A stretch of 64,000 nt of DNA from Novosphingobium guangzhouense. Lineage in GTDB: Bacteria > Pseudomonadota > Alphaproteobacteria > Sphingomonadales > Sphingomonadaceae. Shown in pieces: positions 24,706-32,725 of the stretch; within the stretch, counting starts at the first letter, position 1, and each line of letters begins with the position of its first letter. The notes beneath the pieces were generated by a model. It was not told where the DNA came from. It ran no database searches and worked only from the letters and a program-made list of their open reading frames with translations. The translations under genes were made by a program, and so were the position numbers. Location: NCBI RefSeq assembly GCF_002896965.1, contig NZ_LYMM01000027.1, forward strand, positions 1 to 64,000, in the 5' to 3' direction.

Positions 24706-24782
24706 TGGCGCGCCCGGAACGATTCGAACGTCCGACCCTCAGATTCGTAGTCTGATGCTCTATCCAGCTGAGCTACGGGCGC
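24706..24782 (-). tRNA. tRNA-Arg (anticodon ACG), copy 2
   Basis: This is an identical 77-base copy of the tRNA at 24580-24656, again with an encoded CCA. It would be transcribed first. The 49-base spacer between the two contains CCCGAAAGGG-like sequence, perhaps a processing hairpin. Confidence 0.97.
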
Positions 24783-24847
24783 GTTGGAGGGCTGCCACTA
24801 GGAGGAGAATCGGCTTCGGTCAACGCCTATATGCCCCTTTGCGGCTA

Positions 24848-25318
24848 TTATTTATCCACACCCCCCAAATACCGCTCAAGAGCATCGGCCAGCGGGTAGT
24901 CCAGCGGCGGCATGGCAAGCTGCGCGATCGCACCCGGCAAGACCCAGGCCACGTCCGCCGCTTCCAGGGCGCGCGGTTCGCCCTGCCAGCGCCTGCATAT
25001 ATAAAGAAGGATCACTATCGGACGCGGCATCCCCTTCCCGCCTTCGGCGACCGATGCGGTACGCCCGCTGGCGAAGCCTACCGCCTGCAGATCATCAGGC
25101 GCGATCGTCACGCCCAGTTCCTCCTCCAGTTCGCGAACCAGTGCGGCCTCGGGGCTCTCGCCCGGCTCCAGCTTGCCTCCGGGAAATTCCCATAGGCCGC
25201 CATGCACCCCGGTGAAATCGCGCTGCTGCATAAGAATGCTGCCGGAACGCTCGCCGTCAGCCTGACGCAAGAGCGCGCCGGCGACCACGAGCAGGGGTGT
25301 CGGTGAACTTTCCAGCAC
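24848..25318 (-). CDS. mutT: 8-oxo-dGTP diphosphatase MutT (Nudix hydrolase)
   Basis: This 156-residue Nudix enzyme is expected to hydrolyse 8-oxo-dGTP and prevent A:T to C:G transversions. The Nudix box is complete: GGKLEPGES followed by RELEEELGV near residues 47-70. The preceding ALLRQ and LMQQR strands and the downstream region fit MutT rather than a generic Nudix protein, although the exact substrate is inferred. It stands alone between the tRNA-Arg pair and the pilin genes. Confidence 0.9.
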   Translation of the reverse strand: MLESSPTPLLVVAGALLRQADGERSGSILMQQRDFTGVHGGLWEFPGGKLEPGESPEAALVRELEEELGVTIAPDDLQAVGFASGRTASVAEGGKGMPRPIVILLYICRRWQGEPRALEAADVAWVLPGAIAQLAMPPLDYPLADALERYLGGVDK

Positions 25319-25391
25319 TGCCTCCTGAATTAATGCCTAATTAACGCTGCCGTGGGATCAGCCAGCCCTCGCGCGAACTAGCACGGTGACC

Positions 25392-25580
25392 ATGCGCTTC
25401 CATCGCCTTCTCAAGACGATCATCGAAAACCGGGACGGAGCGTCCACGGTGGAATACGGCATGATCCTCGCCTTCATCGTGCTGGCTGTCTTCGCCACCC
25501 TGCAGGGCGTGGCCAGCCAGACCGTATCTATGTGGAACACCGTAGCGACGAAGTCCTCCGCCGCGACGAATAAAAACTAG
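25392..25580 (+). CDS. Flp/Fap-type pilin, divergent copy
   Basis: This is a 62-residue pilin-like protein with a short basic leader (MRFHRLLKTIIENRDGAS), the Flp signature TVEYGMILAF and a single hydrophobic helix. Processing is expected after the Gly in DGAS, with the conserved Glu five residues on. I chose the ATG at 25392 over a GTG two codons upstream. It differs strongly from the second pilin (25715-25888), having a longer leader and bulkier hydrophobic residues, so it may be a minor pilin. No tad/cpa assembly genes are in the window. Confidence 0.85.
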   Translation: MRFHRLLKTIIENRDGASTVEYGMILAFIVLAVFATLQGVASQTVSMWNTVATKSSAATNKN

Positions 25581-25714
25581 CCTGAAAACGGGGCTCAAAC
25601 AGCCTTAAGCGTTTATCAACGATTGCAGGGTAAAAAGAGATTGTCCAAGGCGCAGAAGAGAGACTGAAGCGAGGCGGACCGGGTACACACAGACTGCTTT
25701 ATCAGGAGACCACC

Positions 25715-25888
25715 ATGAAGTTTCTCGCCAAGCTGCGCCGCAACGAACAGGGCGCGACCGCCATCGAATACGGCCTGATCGCCGCTCTGATCGCAGTTGC
25801 CGCCATCGCCGCCATGCAGGGCATGGGCTCGCAGCTCGTCACCACCTTCACGAAGACCTCGTCGGCTATGTCGAAGGGCGTGAACTAA
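25715..25888 (+). CDS. Flp/Fap-type pilin, canonical copy
   Basis: This 57-residue gene is small enough to be missed by length cut-offs. It has an excellent AGGAG at 25704-25708. The leader MKFLAKLRRNEQG is followed by ATAIEYGLIAALIAVAAI, the textbook Flp pilin pattern: cleavage after Gly13, Glu at mature position 5 and Tyr after it. It is a structural subunit of Tad-type adhesive pili. A terminator follows at 25930-25958. The first pilin lies 134 bases upstream on the same strand. Confidence 0.93.
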   Translation: MKFLAKLRRNEQGATAIEYGLIAALIAVAAIAAMQGMGSQLVTTFTKTSSAMSKGVN

Positions 25889-25929
25889 TATACGAATACT
25901 TGATCTGTACTTTCACATCAGTGTTTCGA

Positions 25930-25958
25930 GGGGCGGCAGGGAAACCTGCCGCCCCTTT
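25930..25958 (+). terminator. Rho-independent terminator after Flp pilin
   Basis: The 11-bp stem GGGGCGGCAGG / CCTGCCGCCCC has a GAAA loop and a short TTT tail. It is strong enough to end an abundant pilin message. Confidence 0.88.
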
Positions 25959-25994
25959 CGTATTTGCGCGATCGGGGCGATACGGCGCCTGATC

Positions 25995-27488
25995 TCAGTA
26001 GGTTACGATCTTCACCTTCTGCCCCGGCGTCAGCGTGGCGTTCGCCTGCAGGCCGTTGAGCACCAGGAAACGGTCCACGGCCGCATCGGTATACGCCATC
26101 CGCGCCGCCAGCGAACGCACGCTGTCGCCCTGCTTTACAGTGACCACCCGCAGCAGACGCGGCTTCACCGTGCCTGCATCGGCCGCCGAGATGCGCCGAA
26201 TCGAGCGGAACATCGGCGTGAACACTTCGGCCGCGCCCGCCTGTGCCAGGGTGACGAAGTGATAGGCCTGACTGTTCCCGAAATCGTAGGCGAAGACGAC
26301 GACGTCTACCGTGCCGCTCTGCTGCTGCACCCGCGCCACGCCATAAGCGGCGGGGATGCCGTTCACGGTCGTCTTCTGGATGCTGGACGGCGTGATTCGC
26401 GCCTGATTCGATTCGGTCAGCCCCGCGAATACGCTGGTGATATACGAATCAAGGGTGCCGTTCAGCTTGCCGCCCGAAAACTGCGCCTTGCCCGAAGACC
26501 CGCTGATCGACACCGCCTGCGTGCCGTTGACCATGAAGAAGCCGTCGGGTGCCTCGAACGCGAATCTCAGGGTGGGATGGGTGAACTTGCGCCCGTCGAC
26601 CACGCCTTGCTTGGGATCGTCACCGTAGACCAAGCCATCGATCCGCGTCAGGAACGTGTCCCGATTCGTCGCCCCCGCAGCAGAATTGCCCGCGTACGTC
26701 AGTGCCGATCGCACGCGCGAAGCGGGATCGGGGTGAGTCGAGGCCCATTCCGGCGTCTGGTTGCTGGACCCGCGCAGTTGCGCCTCAAGCGCATTCTGCC
26801 GCGCCAGGCTTTCCAGCACGCTCGACATCGCGCGCGGATCGTAACCGGCGCGCTTTAGATACGTGATGCCCAGCTGGTCCGCCTGCAGTTCCTGCGAGCG
26901 TGAGAATTTCAGCGTAAGCAGCTGCGATCCTTGCGAAAACAGCTTCTGCCCGAAATCACCAAAGGCATTGTCGCCCAGCACCGCGCCGGCCAGCACGGAA
27001 CCCAGAACGCCTAGGATCTGGTTGCGCTGCGCGGCCTTCTGGCGCTGAGCGGAATGGCGCGCGGCGACATGGCCGACTTCGTGGCCGAGCACACCCGCCA
27101 GTTCCGCCTCGTCGTTCATCAGCGCGGTCAGCTGGCGCGTCACGTAGACGTAGCCGCCGGGGATCGCGAAGGCATTGTTAACCGGCGAATTGAGCAGCGT
27201 AACCGTGAAGTCCCCCGTCGCGTTGGACAGGCCGGACTGCACCGCGATACGCTTGCCCACTTGCTCGACATAGCTGGCCTGCGGGCCGGTGAGCGCACCG
27301 CCGAATTCCGCAAGAAGTTCCGGGTGGGCCTTGGCGCCTTGCGACTTGTCGGCCGCAGAGATCGCATAGACGCGCGGCGCCTTCGACGATTGCGCCTCAA
27401 GCCGCGACGGCCCTGCTGTAGCCACCAGCAGCCCCAGCGCGGATACTGCCGTGCCGATCCCGGCCGCGCGCTTCACGTTCAACACCAT
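25995..27488 (-). CDS. M48 family metalloprotease with C-terminal LysM-like region
   Basis: This 497-residue secreted zinc protease has a signal peptide (hydrophobic stretch at about 10-27, then LEAQ). The catalytic motif HEVGH is near residue 125, and the third zinc ligand is in ELQAD, as in BepA/YfgC. The final 45 residues (DSVRSLAARM to LTPGQKVKIV) look like a LysM peptidoglycan-binding repeat. A role in periplasmic or outer-membrane protein quality control is likely. The start at 27488 follows GGGAG; a longer frame to 27737 overlaps xerD and is rejected. It lies 88 bases downstream of xerD on the same strand. Confidence 0.92.
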   Translation of the reverse strand: MVLNVKRAAGIGTAVSALGLLVATAGPSRLEAQSSKAPRVYAISAADKSQGAKAHPELLAEFGGALTGPQASYVEQVGKRIAVQSGLSNATGDFTVTLLNSPVNNAFAIPGGYVYVTRQLTALMNDEAELAGVLGHEVGHVAARHSAQRQKAAQRNQILGVLGSVLAGAVLGDNAFGDFGQKLFSQGSQLLTLKFSRSQELQADQLGITYLKRAGYDPRAMSSVLESLARQNALEAQLRGSSNQTPEWASTHPDPASRVRSALTYAGNSAAGATNRDTFLTRIDGLVYGDDPKQGVVDGRKFTHPTLRFAFEAPDGFFMVNGTQAVSISGSSGKAQFSGGKLNGTLDSYITSVFAGLTESNQARITPSSIQKTTVNGIPAAYGVARVQQQSGTVDVVVFAYDFGNSQAYHFVTLAQAGAAEVFTPMFRSIRRISAADAGTVKPRLLRVVTVKQGDSVRSLAARMAYTDAAVDRFLVLNGLQANATLTPGQKVKIVTY

Positions 27489-27576
27489 CTCGCTCCCTTT
27501 TACCGTGCGACGGGCCGCCACCCGCAATCTTTCCCGTGCGATCAACGAGTCGCAGGTGGGCCTTGTTCCATTCCGG

Positions 27577-28509
27577 CTACATCCGCCCCGTCGCCAGCGG
27601 GTGACGGGAATTGACCAGTTCAACCAGCCGCGAACTGTCGACATGCGTGTAGATCTGCGTCGTCGCGATATCCGCGTGGCCCAAAAGCATCTGCAGCACG
27701 CGCAAGTCCGCGCCGCCTTCCAGAAGGTGCGTGGCAAAAGCGTGGCGCAACACGTGAGGCGAGACGCGCTCAGGGTCGAGCCCCGCCCTGCCCGCCAGCG
27801 CGCGCAAAAGCTGGAACAGCCGCACCCGCGTCAGGTGCCCGCTTTCCCCGCTCGACGGGAAGAGGAATTTCGACGTACCCTTTCGCACCGCCAGCCAGCG
27901 TGAAAGCACGGCGCGGGCCCGCGTGCTGACCGGGACCATGCGCTGCTGCCCACCCTTGCCGGTGATATGCAGGAACGGCGCATCGCGCGGCACAGCGGCC
28001 ACGGGCAGCGAAACCAGTTCGGTCGCCCGCAGGCCGGAGCCGTAAAGCAATTCGAGCAACGCCAGCAATCGCACCGCGTCGGACCGTTCGCAGACGGCTT
28101 CCTCATCCGCCTGCGCCAGAAACCGCTCCACCTCTTCATGGCTGAGAAGGCGCGGCAGGGGACGGCGTGGACGCGGGCGCGGCAGCGCGCCGGAAGGATC
28201 GTCGGCACGCAGGCCCTCATCCATGAGAAAGCCGTAGAACTGGCGCAGCGCCGAACAGCGCCGGGCAAGGCTGGATGCGGCCAGCGTGCTCCATGCAGCG
28301 CCCAGCCCTTCCAGCGCTTCGGCGTCGGCATCCGCGACATCGCCCAGCGCCTGACGCGCGGCCTCAAGATCGCGGCGATAGGCGGCAAGAGTGTTGGCCG
28401 CCGCACCGCGCTCCGCCGCCAGCATGGCAAGGAAGCGTTCGACCAGATCGTCGCCCGCTCCGGCCCCGCTGCCAGCCGCGCTGCTCCCCACGCTTCCGGC
28501 CCCGGCCAC
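27577..28509 (-). CDS. xerD: Tyrosine recombinase XerD
   Basis: This 310-residue site-specific recombinase resolves chromosome dimers at dif together with XerC. The catalytic set is present: Arg in GSGLRATEL, Lys in GKGGQQR, HVLRH, and LGHADIATTQIYTH with the Tyr nucleophile. The N-terminal SAM-like DNA-binding domain is normal. The first 18 residues are a Gly/Ser/Ala stretch, and the true start could be slightly further in. The upstream gene stops 5 bases before this one begins, so they are co-transcribed. Confidence 0.92.
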   Translation of the reverse strand: MAGAGSVGSSAAGSGAGAGDDLVERFLAMLAAERGAAANTLAAYRRDLEAARQALGDVADADAEALEGLGAAWSTLAASSLARRCSALRQFYGFLMDEGLRADDPSGALPRPRPRRPLPRLLSHEEVERFLAQADEEAVCERSDAVRLLALLELLYGSGLRATELVSLPVAAVPRDAPFLHITGKGGQQRMVPVSTRARAVLSRWLAVRKGTSKFLFPSSGESGHLTRVRLFQLLRALAGRAGLDPERVSPHVLRHAFATHLLEGGADLRVLQMLLGHADIATTQIYTHVDSSRLVELVNSRHPLATGRM

Positions 28510-28514
28510 GCCTG

Positions 28515-30419
28515 TCAGACCCGCGCGACCGCCTCGGCGGCGATCATCCGCGCTTCGGCGTCGAGCCCGACCGACCGCAGCGCCGCAACGATATGATAGA
28601 GGTGGCGCGGCGTCATGCGCTGCCAGTTGTCACCCTGCATGCCGAAAGCCGCGAGCAGCGCCACGCTGGCCTCGTCGCCGCGACTGGCGGCATGGTCGAT
28701 CGCCTGCGTCCAGCGGGTGCTGCCACCCATCCCCATCCCGGCATCGCGCACGACCCGCTCTGCATCGGCGCGATCGACGCGCTCCAGCCCGGCAAGCCCG
28801 GCGGCAAGGAAGGCCGAGCGGCGCTTCTGCGTGCTGTCGTCGTTATCGACGTAGGTATTGAGCGTCGAGCTGCCGACCGTCGCCACGCGTCCCGGCGCTG
28901 CAAGGATCAGCATACCCCACGCGCGCGACCCGGCCTCGACCACGCTCGACCAGCGCAGCGCATTGGCGTCGTATCCCGCGGCCAGCATCGAGGCGATCAG
29001 CGAAGGCGCAGCCTCTGCCATGTCGGCGCTGGGCGCCATGCGCGCCGCCGCTGCCGCCGTCAGCACCTGGCGCGCATAGAGCGCCGATCCTTTGGCGTTC
29101 CACAGCGTCTGCATTGCCGCCAGCCGCGCTGCCGGGTCCTGCAGCGTATAGGCATCGCGCAGGGATTCGGCGCGATCCTGCCATTCACCGGTCACGTCGG
29201 CATCGGCGAATATCTGCGAATAAAGATCGACCATCGCCGCGTTGGACAGCACCCCCGTGGCCGCCGCGCGGTCCGCCGCCGCAGCCCGTCGCGCCAGCCC
29301 TACCATCGGCGCCAGCGCGGTTGCATAATCATAGGAAGGCCCCGCCTGCGCCATCAGCGCGGCCGGCGGCTCAAGCCCGGTGCCGATGGCAAGGCCATAG
29401 CGCCACGGCGTCATCGTGGTGACCTTGTCCCACTCGATCGTCACCGCGCGCCGCGCCTTGCCCGCCGCCCCGGCGTACTTCTGGGCGAGGAGCAGGTCGA
29501 TCTGGTCCATCTTGCCGCGCACCCGGTCCCGCTCAAGCTTCGATATCGCCGCCGTGCTGTTGCCGCGAAACGCCTCGCAGATCGTGCGCGATGTATTCCA
29601 CGCGGCATCGTCACGCAGCGACCCTTGCGTCGCCATGACCGGGCACATGCCGGTAAAATCGGCATTACGGGCATAGACGTCAAACGCCACCTGCCCGAAC
29701 GCGGGAGTATAATCGGCGATGTCGAGATCCTGCAGCACCACGCGCGCCGCATCGGTTTCGCCCATGCGCAGCAGCAGGCCCACGCGCATCGCCATGAAGT
29801 CGGCCGCGCTCATCCCGGCGGGCGGATTGAGGCGCGAAGCCAGCGCGCGGCGCAGCAGGATGTGCCCCCAGCGCGAAACCAGCTGGCCCCGGTTACCTTG
29901 CAGCGCCACACGGATCAGGCTGCCGTTCTGCCCAGCGAGCGAGGCCATCGGCAGCCCCCCCTCGTCCGCGCCCAGCATTCCGGCCTCGTCGGCAGAGCGG
30001 CGCGCGGCGGGCGGCATGTCGATCACCACCTTGGCGCCCAGCAGCGCTTCGAAATCCTCGGGCGACATGCGCTCAAGCTCTTCAAGGGTGGGGATGCGGC
30101 GCAAGGTGCCGTCGTCCTGCGCGATTTCCGTCGGCATCGCGCCCGGCGTGCCGGTCGGAACCGCCTGTACCACCGGGGTCGACGTGGCGGCGGGGCGCGG
30201 AGCCCCCGATGCGGCGGCTGCGGCAGGCGCGGAAGAGGATGCCTGAGGACGAGGCGCCTGCGTGCGCGGGGCCTGCGGACGCGGAGCGGCCGTGCGCGAA
30301 GGCGCGGGCGCTGGTTCGTCGAACATCTTGGGCAGAAGGGATTCAGGGCCTTCCTGCGCCACCGCCCATACCGAAGTGAGCGCCAGCGCCGCACCGGCCA
30401 GCAGGTTCACCGCTCTCAT
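28515..30419 (-). CDS. Secreted protein of unknown function
   Basis: I do not recognise this 634-residue protein. It has a signal peptide (MRAVNLLAGAALALTSVWA, then VAQEG), followed by a proline/alanine-rich low-complexity stretch (about residues 35-85). The rest is mostly alanine- and arginine-rich helix with repeat-like spacing that resembles TPR/Sel1-type solenoids, but I could not align clear repeats. Its ATG overlaps the stop of a 52-residue membrane protein gene (ATGA at 30416-30419), and xerD follows 5 bases later. The coupling suggests it acts in the periplasm with that small membrane protein. Confidence 0.85.
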   Translation of the reverse strand: MRAVNLLAGAALALTSVWAVAQEGPESLLPKMFDEPAPAPSRTAAPRPQAPRTQAPRPQASSSAPAAAAASGAPRPAATSTPVVQAVPTGTPGAMPTEIAQDDGTLRRIPTLEELERMSPEDFEALLGAKVVIDMPPAARRSADEAGMLGADEGGLPMASLAGQNGSLIRVALQGNRGQLVSRWGHILLRRALASRLNPPAGMSAADFMAMRVGLLLRMGETDAARVVLQDLDIADYTPAFGQVAFDVYARNADFTGMCPVMATQGSLRDDAAWNTSRTICEAFRGNSTAAISKLERDRVRGKMDQIDLLLAQKYAGAAGKARRAVTIEWDKVTTMTPWRYGLAIGTGLEPPAALMAQAGPSYDYATALAPMVGLARRAAAADRAAATGVLSNAAMVDLYSQIFADADVTGEWQDRAESLRDAYTLQDPAARLAAMQTLWNAKGSALYARQVLTAAAAARMAPSADMAEAAPSLIASMLAAGYDANALRWSSVVEAGSRAWGMLILAAPGRVATVGSSTLNTYVDNDDSTQKRRSAFLAAGLAGLERVDRADAERVVRDAGMGMGGSTRWTQAIDHAASRGDEASVALLAAFGMQGDNWQRMTPRHLYHIVAALRSVGLDAEARMIAAEAVARV

Positions 30420-30574
30420 TTGGGCAGCTCCGGCACGGCAACCGATACGGTCTGCTGCACCACCGGCTGAACGCCCGCGTCATTCCATGCGGCAATGCCA
30501 AGGCCGATGACGGCGATCGGCAGGAGAATGGCAACGGCCGACGCTATACGGCGCCTGCGCTTTACGATGTTCAC
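30416..30574 (-). CDS. 52-residue single-pass membrane protein
   Basis: The gene starts with a GTG at 30574, with AAGGAAG about 6 bases upstream. The protein has a basic N-terminus (NIVKRRRR), one transmembrane helix (SAVAILLPIAVIGLGIAAW) and a short C-terminal tail, VVQQTVSVAVPELPK, outside the cytoplasm. Its stop overlaps the start of the 634-residue secreted protein. It runs divergently from aroK, 57 bases away. The function is unknown. It could anchor or assist the secreted protein. Confidence 0.78.
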   Translation of the reverse strand: MNIVKRRRRIASAVAILLPIAVIGLGIAAWNDAGVQPVVQQTVSVAVPELPK

Positions 30575-30631
30575 TCGGCTTCCTTCACCATGCTTGCGCT
30601 GCGACCTAGCGCAACTATAGGCGATGGGGCA

Positions 30632-31216
30632 ATGGACGTTCAACAAACCCGGTTTTCCGCGCAGGAAATTGCGGCACTCGCTCGCCGCATCCACCGCCCC
30701 ATCGTGCTTGTCGGCATGATGGGCGTGGGCAAGTCCAGCGTGGGCAAAAGGCTCGCGCAGCTGCTCGATTGCCCCTTCGCCGATGCGGACGACGAGATCG
30801 AGCGATCTGCCCAGATGACCATCCCGGAAATCTTCGAAACATACGGCGAAGACTATTTCCGCGACGGTGAACGCCGGGTCATCGCGCGCCTCATCACCGA
30901 CAGCGAAGTGGCAAAGCGCCGCATCGTCATCGCCACGGGCGGCGGGGCCTTCGTCAACCCCGAAACCCGCGCGCTGATCCTCGAAAAAGCGATCACCGTA
31001 TGGCTCGACAGTGAGGTCGACACCCTTGTCGAACGCACCGCGCGCAAGGAAAACCGCCCCCTGCTGCGCAATGGCAACCCGCGCGAAATTCTCGGCCGCC
31101 TGCGCGAAGAACGTGCGCAGCACTATTCGCAGGCCCCCATCCACGTGCTGAGCAGCGCCGGCCCGCACGTCCAGACAATCAACAAGGTACTTCAGGGAAT
31201 TTCCCAATGGCTGTGA
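30632..31216 (+). CDS. aroK: Shikimate kinase
   Basis: This is the fifth enzyme of the shikimate pathway, making shikimate-3-phosphate. About 194 residues with Walker A GMMGVGKSSVGK, DADDEIE for shikimate/metal binding, the RDGERR region, GGGAF and the lid ENRPLL. An upstream ATG at 30590 would add 14 residues. I prefer 30632 because homologues begin near this point, though neither start has a clear ribosome binding site. The gene overlaps aroB by 10 bases, so the two are one operon. Confidence 0.93.
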   Translation: MDVQQTRFSAQEIAALARRIHRPIVLVGMMGVGKSSVGKRLAQLLDCPFADADDEIERSAQMTIPEIFETYGEDYFRDGERRVIARLITDSEVAKRRIVIATGGGAFVNPETRALILEKAITVWLDSEVDTLVERTARKENRPLLRNGNPREILGRLREERAQHYSQAPIHVLSSAGPHVQTINKVLQGISQWL

Positions 31217-32313
31217 TCCCCGTCGATATCGCCGGTCGCCCTTACGAAGTGCGCGTCGGCGCCGGGCTGCTGGCGGAACTCGCCCCCAATTGCCGGGGCA
31301 AGCTGCGCAAGCGCGGCGTGCCCATCGTCACCGACGTCAACGTTCATGCGGCGTGGGGCGCGGTCGTCGAAAAGTCCCTGCGTGACAGCGGCCACGAACC
31401 GCACTGGCGCATCCTGCCTGCTGGCGAGGCGACCAAGTCCTGGGACGAGCTTGCCGCAACGGTGAACTGGCTGCTCGGCCTTGAAGTGGAACGCGGCGAT
31501 CACATCATCGCGCTTGGCGGCGGTGTGATTGGCGACCTTACGGGCTTCTGCGCCTCCGTGCTGAAGCGCGGCTGCCACTTCATCCAGGTGCCCACGACGC
31601 TGCTTGCGCAAGTCGATTCGAGCGTCGGCGGCAAGACCGCGATCAACACACCGGCGGGCAAGAACCTCGTCGGCGCGTTCCACCAGCCCTCGCTGGTGCT
31701 GGCCGACCTTTCGGCGCTGGAAACACTCCCCCAGCGCGATCTTCTGGCGGGCTATGCCGAAGTCGTGAAGTACGGGCTGATCGATGATGCCGACTTCTTC
31801 GCATGGTGCGATGCCAATGCCGGCGCGATGATCGCGGGCGACAGTGCGCTTCGCGAATATGCCGTCGCGCACTCGGTCGGCGCCAAAGCGCGCATCGTGG
31901 CCGAAGACGAATTCGAAACGACCGGCCGCCGCGCCCTGCTCAACCTCGGTCACACGTTCGGCCACGCGCTGGAAGCGGAAACCGGATTCTCCTCGCGCCT
32001 GCTGCACGGGGAAGGCGTCGCCCTCGGCATGGTGATGGCGGCGCGCTACTCCGCCCGGCGCGGACTGATGCCGCACGCAAGCGCTGAACATGTGGCACAG
32101 CATATCGGCGATATCGGCCTGCCTGCCAGCCTCAAGGCGCTGGGCCTCGATTGCAACGGTGCGGTGCTGGTGCAGCACATGCTGCACGACAAGAAGATGG
32201 ACGCGGGCACCCTGCCCTTCCTGCTGATGAAGGGTATCGGCCAGACCTACCTCGAAAAGCAGGTTTCGCTGGAAGATGTCGCGACATTTCTCGACGAGGA
32301 ACTGGCGCGCTGA
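31207..32313 (+). CDS. aroB: 3-dehydroquinate synthase
   Basis: AroB converts DAHP to 3-dehydroquinate using NAD and a divalent metal. At 368 residues it is full length. Diagnostic parts are GGGVIGDLTGF, PTTLLAQVDSSVGGKTAIN, AEVVKYGLI and the metal-binding LNLGHTFGHALE and LHGEGVALGM. It overlaps the end of aroK by 10 bases. After the stop there is no clear simple terminator until the hairpins near 32596. Confidence 0.96.
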   Translation: MAVIPVDIAGRPYEVRVGAGLLAELAPNCRGKLRKRGVPIVTDVNVHAAWGAVVEKSLRDSGHEPHWRILPAGEATKSWDELAATVNWLLGLEVERGDHIIALGGGVIGDLTGFCASVLKRGCHFIQVPTTLLAQVDSSVGGKTAINTPAGKNLVGAFHQPSLVLADLSALETLPQRDLLAGYAEVVKYGLIDDADFFAWCDANAGAMIAGDSALREYAVAHSVGAKARIVAEDEFETTGRRALLNLGHTFGHALEAETGFSSRLLHGEGVALGMVMAARYSARRGLMPHASAEHVAQHIGDIGLPASLKALGLDCNGAVLVQHMLHDKKMDAGTLPFLLMKGIGQTYLEKQVSLEDVATFLDEELAR

Positions 32314-32366
32314 CAGTGGGCTGACGAAGCGCGGCCACGTGCTGTTGTGGCACCTTTGGGTGCTGC

Positions 32367-32430
32367 TAGGTGCCGCCTAGGTGCGGTTGTGTGCCGCCTA
32401 GGTGCCGTCTAGGTGCGGTTGCGTGCCCCC
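32367..32430. repeat. Two tandem 32-bp repeats
   Basis: Units at 32367-32398 and 32399-32430 match at 29 of 32 positions. Each begins TAGGTGCCG and contains CTAGGTGCGGTTG. Shorter GGTGC/GTGCCG fragments flank them (32350-32366 and 32440-32460), so the array seems to be decaying. The function is unknown. Confidence 0.75.
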
Positions 32431-32563
32431 CGCCTCATGTCGGTTGTGCGCCGCCTCGTGCACCCGCAGCGACGAAGCACGGATCGCTGCCGCCTCGGGT
32501 ACGTTATAGAATTGCACGTACTTTCAACGAAGTAGGCGCTGTCACGCTGGCCGGGGGGCCAAG

Positions 32564-32625
32564 ACGCCCCGTGCGAATCCCCCGGGGCGTTGCGAGGCGG
32601 CAGGTCGATCGGCCTGCCGCCTTTA
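32564..32625 (+). terminator. Two consecutive hairpins, probable terminator or small RNA 3' end
   Basis: Stem one is ACGCCCCG (32564-32571) with CGGGGCGT (32583-32590). Stem two is GGCGGCAGG (32596-32604) with CCTGCCGCC (32613-32621), followed by TTTACT. The weak T-run makes it a modest terminator. Together they could end a short RNA started just upstream (TTATAG near 32505), or the aroKB message. Confidence 0.5.
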
Positions 32626-32725
32626 CTATGCATCGCGCATTCAGTTTGACCCGGATACATCGGCATGACATTGCTCGCCCACGACCGGCGATTACGCCCA
32701 CGCACAAGAATATTACGGGACCAAG

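Larger units (their letters stand above)
32314..32725. other. Repeat- and hairpin-rich intergenic region before the POT transporter gene
   Basis: These 412 bases hold no supported gene. From left to right they contain degenerate GGTGC words, two 32-bp direct repeats, two hairpins, a possible -35 TTGACC (32646-32651) and the start of the transporter gene. The -10 of that promoter is not clear. Confidence 0.5.

Noticed and set aside
24580..28509. Integrative element using tRNA-Arg as attachment site with the nearby tyrosine recombinase
   Set aside because: The recombinase is a standard XerD. Between it and the tRNAs are mutT, pilins and a housekeeping protease, with no displaced tRNA end or mobility genes.
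28275..30470. 731-codon plus-strand frame opposite xerD and the secreted protein
   Set aside because: It is extremely arginine-rich and has no domain. The minus-strand genes have a signal peptide, catalytic motifs and coupled starts.
32367..32430. CRISPR array
   Set aside because: There are only two directly adjacent repeat units, no spacers and no cas genes in the window.
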